Shown here piece after piece: positions 7,067 through 9,531 of a stretch of 9,531 bases of DNA; position 1 is the stretch's first letter, and each line of letters begins with the position of its first letter. Origin of the DNA: Acidobacteriota bacterium (lineage in GTDB: Bacteria; Acidobacteriota; UBA6911); NCBI GenBank assembly GCA_017860075.1, contig JAFNAH010000019.1:1-9531 (forward strand), read 5' to 3'. The translations under genes were made by a program, and so were the position numbers. Below the pieces are notes generated by a model, which was given only the letters and a program-made list of their open reading frames with translations, had not been told where the DNA came from and did not search any database.

Positions 7067-7089
7067 ACTCAATCCTCTCCCCTCAGGAG
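7067..7089 (+). promoter_or_regulatory. C/U-rich, G-free leader and Shine-Dalgarno of rho
   Basis: Nineteen nucleotides (7067-7085) contain no G and ten C, with repeated TC and CC steps, the kind of sequence that the Rho primary site binds. The Shine-Dalgarno follows at once (AGGAG, 7085-7089), 5 nt before ATG 7095. GGAG (7086-7089) can also pair with CTCC (7077-7080) around a 5-nt loop, which would partly mask the ribosome site. Autoregulation of rho is known in E. coli; a similar role here is inferred. The stretch is shorter than a typical rut site. Confidence 0.4.
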
Positions 7090-7094
7090 CAACT

Positions 7095-8396
7095 ATGGCT
7101 GAAACAACCCAACCACGGAATAACGGGGGCCGTGAAAACGGTCACCTGAGCATTCACGATCTGAAAGAAATGAACATCGCCTCCCTCGCGGAGGTGGCCA
7201 AGAACCTGAGCGTCCCTGGTTACGCCGGGATGCGGAAACAGGAGCTGATATTCCAGATCCTGAAGGCTCAAACAGAGGCGAACGGGCTCATCTTCTCCGA
7301 GGGTGTGCTCGAGTGCCTGCCCGAGGGATTTGGGTTCCTGCGAGCACCCGATTACAACTACCTCCCGGGGCCGGACGACATCTACGTTTCTCCCTCCCAG
7401 ATCAGGAAGTTCGACCTGCGGACCGGGGATACAATTTCCGGCCAGATCCGGCCGCCCAAGGATGGCGAACGCTACTTCGCGCTGATCAAGGTCGAAGCCG
7501 TCAACTTCGAGCACCCCGACGTCGCCAAGGACAAGATACTCTTCGACAACCTGACCCCGCTGTACCCCAACGAGGCTTTCAGGCTCGAGACGGTATCGGA
7601 CAACCTGTCAGGGCGGGTCATGGATATGTTGACCCCAATCGGCAAGGGCCAGCGGGGCCTGATCGTTTCGCCTCCCCGCGCGGGCAAGACCATGCTCCTG
7701 CAGTCGATCGCCAATTCGATCGCCAAAAATCACCCGGACGTCTATCTGATCGTACTGCTGATCGACGAGCGTCCGGAGGAAGTCACGGACATGCAGCGTT
7801 CGGTCCGGGGCGAGGTGATCAGTTCGACGTTCGATGAGCCGGCGGCGCGGCACGTCCAGGTGGCCGAGATGGTTCTCGAAAAGGCCAAGAGATTCGTGGA
7901 ACACAAGCGCGATGTCGTCATCCTCCTGGACAGCATCACCCGCCTGGCACGCGCATACAACACGATCGTGCCGCCGAGCGGGAAAGTCCTGTCGGGCGGC
8001 GTGGACAGTAACGCCCTTCAGCGGCCCAAGAGATTCTTCGGTGCGGCGCGCAACATCGAGGAGGGGGGCAGCCTGACGATAATCGCCACCGCCCTTGTCG
8101 ATACCGGCAGCCGTATGGATGACGTGATCTTCGAGGAATTCAAGGGCACGGGAAACATGGAGCTACACCTCGACCGCAAGCTCGTGGACCGTCGCGTTTT
8201 CCCATCGATCGACATAAACAAGTCGGGCACGAGGAAGGAAGAACTTCTGCTCCCGAGCATCGACCTGAACCGTATCTGGATCCTCCGCAAGGTCCTCAAT
8301 CCGCTGTCGGTGACGGAAAGCATGGAATTGCTGCTCGAGAAGCTGTCGAAAACCAAGAGTAACGCCGACTTCCTCGGTTCGCTTTCGGGAGGCTAG
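7095..8396 (+). CDS. rho: Transcription termination factor Rho
   Basis: Rho is a ring-shaped hexameric RNA helicase that loads on C-rich nascent RNA and stops RNA polymerase. At 433 residues it has no large insertion. After a short polar lead comes the Rho N-terminal helical domain (about 18-60, [20 protein letters not shown]). The cold-shock-like RNA-binding domain follows, with EGFGFLR (77-83). The ATPase core carries Walker A PPRAGKT (193-199), the catalytic-glutamate segment [10 protein letters not shown] (224-233), Walker B VVILLD (274-279) followed by [11 protein letters not shown]-loop LSGG (299-302) and R-loop GTGN (351-354). The C-terminus [11 protein letters not shown] is normal for the family. 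It starts at ATG 7095 behind AGGAG. It is 42 nt after engB with no visible promoter or terminator between, so co-transcription is likely. It is the last plus-strand gene and converges on DAHP synthase. Confidence 0.98.
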   Translation: MAETTQPRNNGGRENGHLSIHDLKEMNIASLAEVAKNLSVPGYAGMRKQELIFQILKAQTEANGLIFSEGVLECLPEGFGFLRAPDYNYLPGPDDIYVSPSQIRKFDLRTGDTISGQIRPPKDGERYFALIKVEAVNFEHPDVAKDKILFDNLTPLYPNEAFRLETVSDNLSGRVMDMLTPIGKGQRGLIVSPPRAGKTMLLQSIANSIAKNHPDVYLIVLLIDERPEEVTDMQRSVRGEVISSTFDEPAARHVQVAEMVLEKAKRFVEHKRDVVILLDSITRLARAYNTIVPPSGKVLSGGVDSNALQRPKRFFGAARNIEEGGSLTIIATALVDTGSRMDDVIFEEFKGTGNMELHLDRKLVDRRVFPSIDINKSGTRKEELLLPSIDLNRIWILRKVLNPLSVTESMELLLEKLSKTKSNADFLGSLSGG

Positions 8397-8455
8397 CCCG
8401 CCCGCTCCTGCCTGGACTTAGAATGGGGACCCCGACGTAGGTCTCGATTTCGGCC

Positions 8456-8474
8456 TGGTCCGGGACTCGGACCA
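8456..8474. other. Hairpin between convergent rho and DAHP synthase genes
   Basis: TGGTCCG (8456-8462) pairs perfectly with CGGACCA (8468-8474) around a GGACT loop. It is the only clear stem in the 113-nt spacer between the two stop codons. Being symmetric, it would form in transcripts from both sides. Neither strand has a U-run after it, so it is at best a weak or factor-dependent termination signal, or a 3'-end stabilising stem. Confidence 0.4.
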
Positions 8475-8509
8475 TCATCGTCGATTCGAAGCCCCTGCGC
8501 GTGCGTCGG

Positions 8510-9526
8510 CTACCGGTCAATCCTGCGGCCAACCGCGGCCGAGATCAGTTCCAGTTCCTTCATGAGTTGCTCGAACTGTTCGAGCCGGAGCGACTGAGCC
8601 CCATCCGACAGCGCATGGTCGGGGTCCGGGTGGACTTCGATGATCAGCCCGTCCGCACCTGCGGCCACGGCGGCTCGTGCCATGGGGGCGACCTTGTCGC
8701 GGCGGCCGGTGGCGTGGCTGGGATCCACGATAATCGGCAGGTGGCTCAGCTTCTTCACCACGGGGATCGCGGAAAGGTCCAGTGTGTTGCGGGTGTAGGT
8801 CTCGAAAGTGCGAATGCCCCGCTCGCACAGGATGATCTGGTGATTCCCACCGGTCATGATGTAGTCCGCGGCCAGCAGAAGCTCCTCGATCGTAGCCGAC
8901 ATGCCGCGCTTCAGCAGCACGGGTTTCCGGATCTTGCCGAGCTCCCGCAGCAGGTTGAAGTTCTGCATGTTGCGTGCGCCCACCTGCAGGATGTCGGAGT
9001 ACTCCAGGAAAAGCGGGATCAGGGTGTGGTCCGTGATCTCCGAGGCCACGTACATGCCGCGGCGTCGCGCGGACTCGTGGAGCATGCGGAGTCCCTCCTC
9101 GCCCAGACCCTGGAAGCTGTGAGGGGAGCTGCGCGGTTTGAACGCCCCGCCGCGCATGATCCTGGTTCCGATCCTGTGCAAGCCCTCAGCGGCGGCGTTG
9201 ATCTGGTTCTCGTTTTCGACCGAGCATGGGCCTGCAATTACCACGACCGCGTTCGATCCGATCTCGACTTCACCGACGCGTACCTGTGTACCTTCCGGCT
9301 TGAAGGCGCGGGCGGACAGCTTGTACGGATGCGTGATCCGAAGAACTTCTTTGACCCCGTCCAGCAGTTCGTAATCTCGCTCGTCGACTACATTCTCCCC
9401 GATCACCCCCAGCACGGTTCTCTCCACACCGGTGGAACGGTGAACGGCAAAACCATCGGCGACAAGCCGCTCGGTGACGCGTTCAATCTGCTCTTCGGTG
9501 GCTTTACGCTCCATCACAATGACCAT
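8510..9526 (-). CDS. aroF: 3-deoxy-7-phosphoheptulonate (DAHP) synthase, type I-beta with N-terminal ferredoxin-like regulatory domain
   Basis: This enzyme condenses phosphoenolpyruvate with erythrose 4-phosphate, the first committed step of the shikimate pathway. The 338 residues align from memory end to end with Thermotoga maritima DAHP synthase, which has the same length. Residues 1-70 are the ferredoxin-like domain ([13 protein letters not shown] to THPYKL), which mediates feedback inhibition by aromatic amino acids in the Thermotoga enzyme. The TIM-barrel follows, with AGPCSVE (98-104), GGAFKPR (126-132), the GARNMQNF segment (183-190), CERGIRTFE (234-242) and [10 protein letters not shown] (268-277). 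The expected metal ligands are Cys101, His271, Glu297 and Asp308. The ATG lies 5 nt from the window edge, so its ribosome site cannot be judged. The N-terminus matches Thermotoga, so the gene is probably complete. It is convergent with rho and likely a separate transcription unit. The symbol aroF is used loosely for this class. Confidence 0.95.
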   Translation of the reverse strand: MVIVMERKATEEQIERVTERLVADGFAVHRSTGVERTVLGVIGENVVDERDYELLDGVKEVLRITHPYKLSARAFKPEGTQVRVGEVEIGSNAVVVIAGPCSVENENQINAAAEGLHRIGTRIMRGGAFKPRSSPHSFQGLGEEGLRMLHESARRRGMYVASEITDHTLIPLFLEYSDILQVGARNMQNFNLLRELGKIRKPVLLKRGMSATIEELLLAADYIMTGGNHQIILCERGIRTFETYTRNTLDLSAIPVVKKLSHLPIIVDPSHATGRRDKVAPMARAAVAAGADGLIIEVHPDPDHALSDGAQSLRLEQFEQLMKELELISAAVGRRIDR

Positions 9527-9531
9527 CTCGG

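Noticed and set aside
8296..8532. Small minus-strand frame across the rho / DAHP synthase spacer
   Set aside because: It overlaps both the rho 3' end (antisense) and the end of the DAHP synthase gene, and has no supported start or recognisable protein.
1..9531. Mobile element, CRISPR array, prophage or defence system
   Set aside because: No direct-repeat array, transposase, integrase, toxin-antitoxin or restriction gene is visible. Apart from the first 613 bases, nearly all the sequence is accounted for by conserved housekeeping genes.

Overview
This is a GC-rich bacterial chromosome segment holding conserved housekeeping genes. No mobile element, CRISPR array, phage gene or defence gene is visible. 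The gene set (tRNA-Leu, tig, clpP, clpX, lon, engB, rho, then a convergent DAHP synthase) and the protein sequences suggest a Gram-negative-type, non-enterobacterial lineage such as Desulfobacterota, Myxococcota, Acidobacteriota or a related uncultured group. That placement is inferred from gene order and general resemblance; the window alone cannot fix it.

Layout. Positions 1-250 hold the tail of an unidentified proline-rich protein on the plus strand, in an uncertain reading frame. Positions 251-613 have no convincing gene but carry a good sigma70-type promoter (474-502, extended -10) and a leader that can fold into several hairpins. A complete tRNA-Leu(UAG) with encoded CCA lies at 614-698. 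No U-tract terminator follows it, so it is probably transcribed together with the genes behind it.

Positions 802-6359 form a tight protein-quality-control operon: trigger factor (nascent-chain chaperone), ClpP (serine peptidase), ClpX (AAA+ unfoldase that feeds ClpP) and LonA protease. Gaps are 6, 31 and 13 nt. All catalytic and nucleotide-binding motifs checked are intact. The first three genes use GTG or TTG starts. A 93-nt gap with a strong hairpin then leads to engB (ribosome-assembly GTPase) and, after 42 nt, to rho (transcription termination helicase). The rho start is preceded by a C/U-rich, G-free stretch.

On the minus strand, 8510-9526 encodes a complete 338-residue DAHP synthase of the Thermotoga type, with an N-terminal ferredoxin-like regulatory domain and all four metal ligands. 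It converges on rho across a 113-nt spacer with one hairpin and no U-run.

The plus-strand genes link protein folding and proteolysis (tig, clpP, clpX, lon), ribosome assembly (engB) and transcription termination (rho). The DAHP synthase belongs to aromatic amino acid biosynthesis and looks like an independent unit. I did not find a novel system. The points most worth a second look are RNA-level: the structured tRNA-tig leader, the lon-engB hairpin with a competing fold, and the possible Rho-responsive leader before rho.
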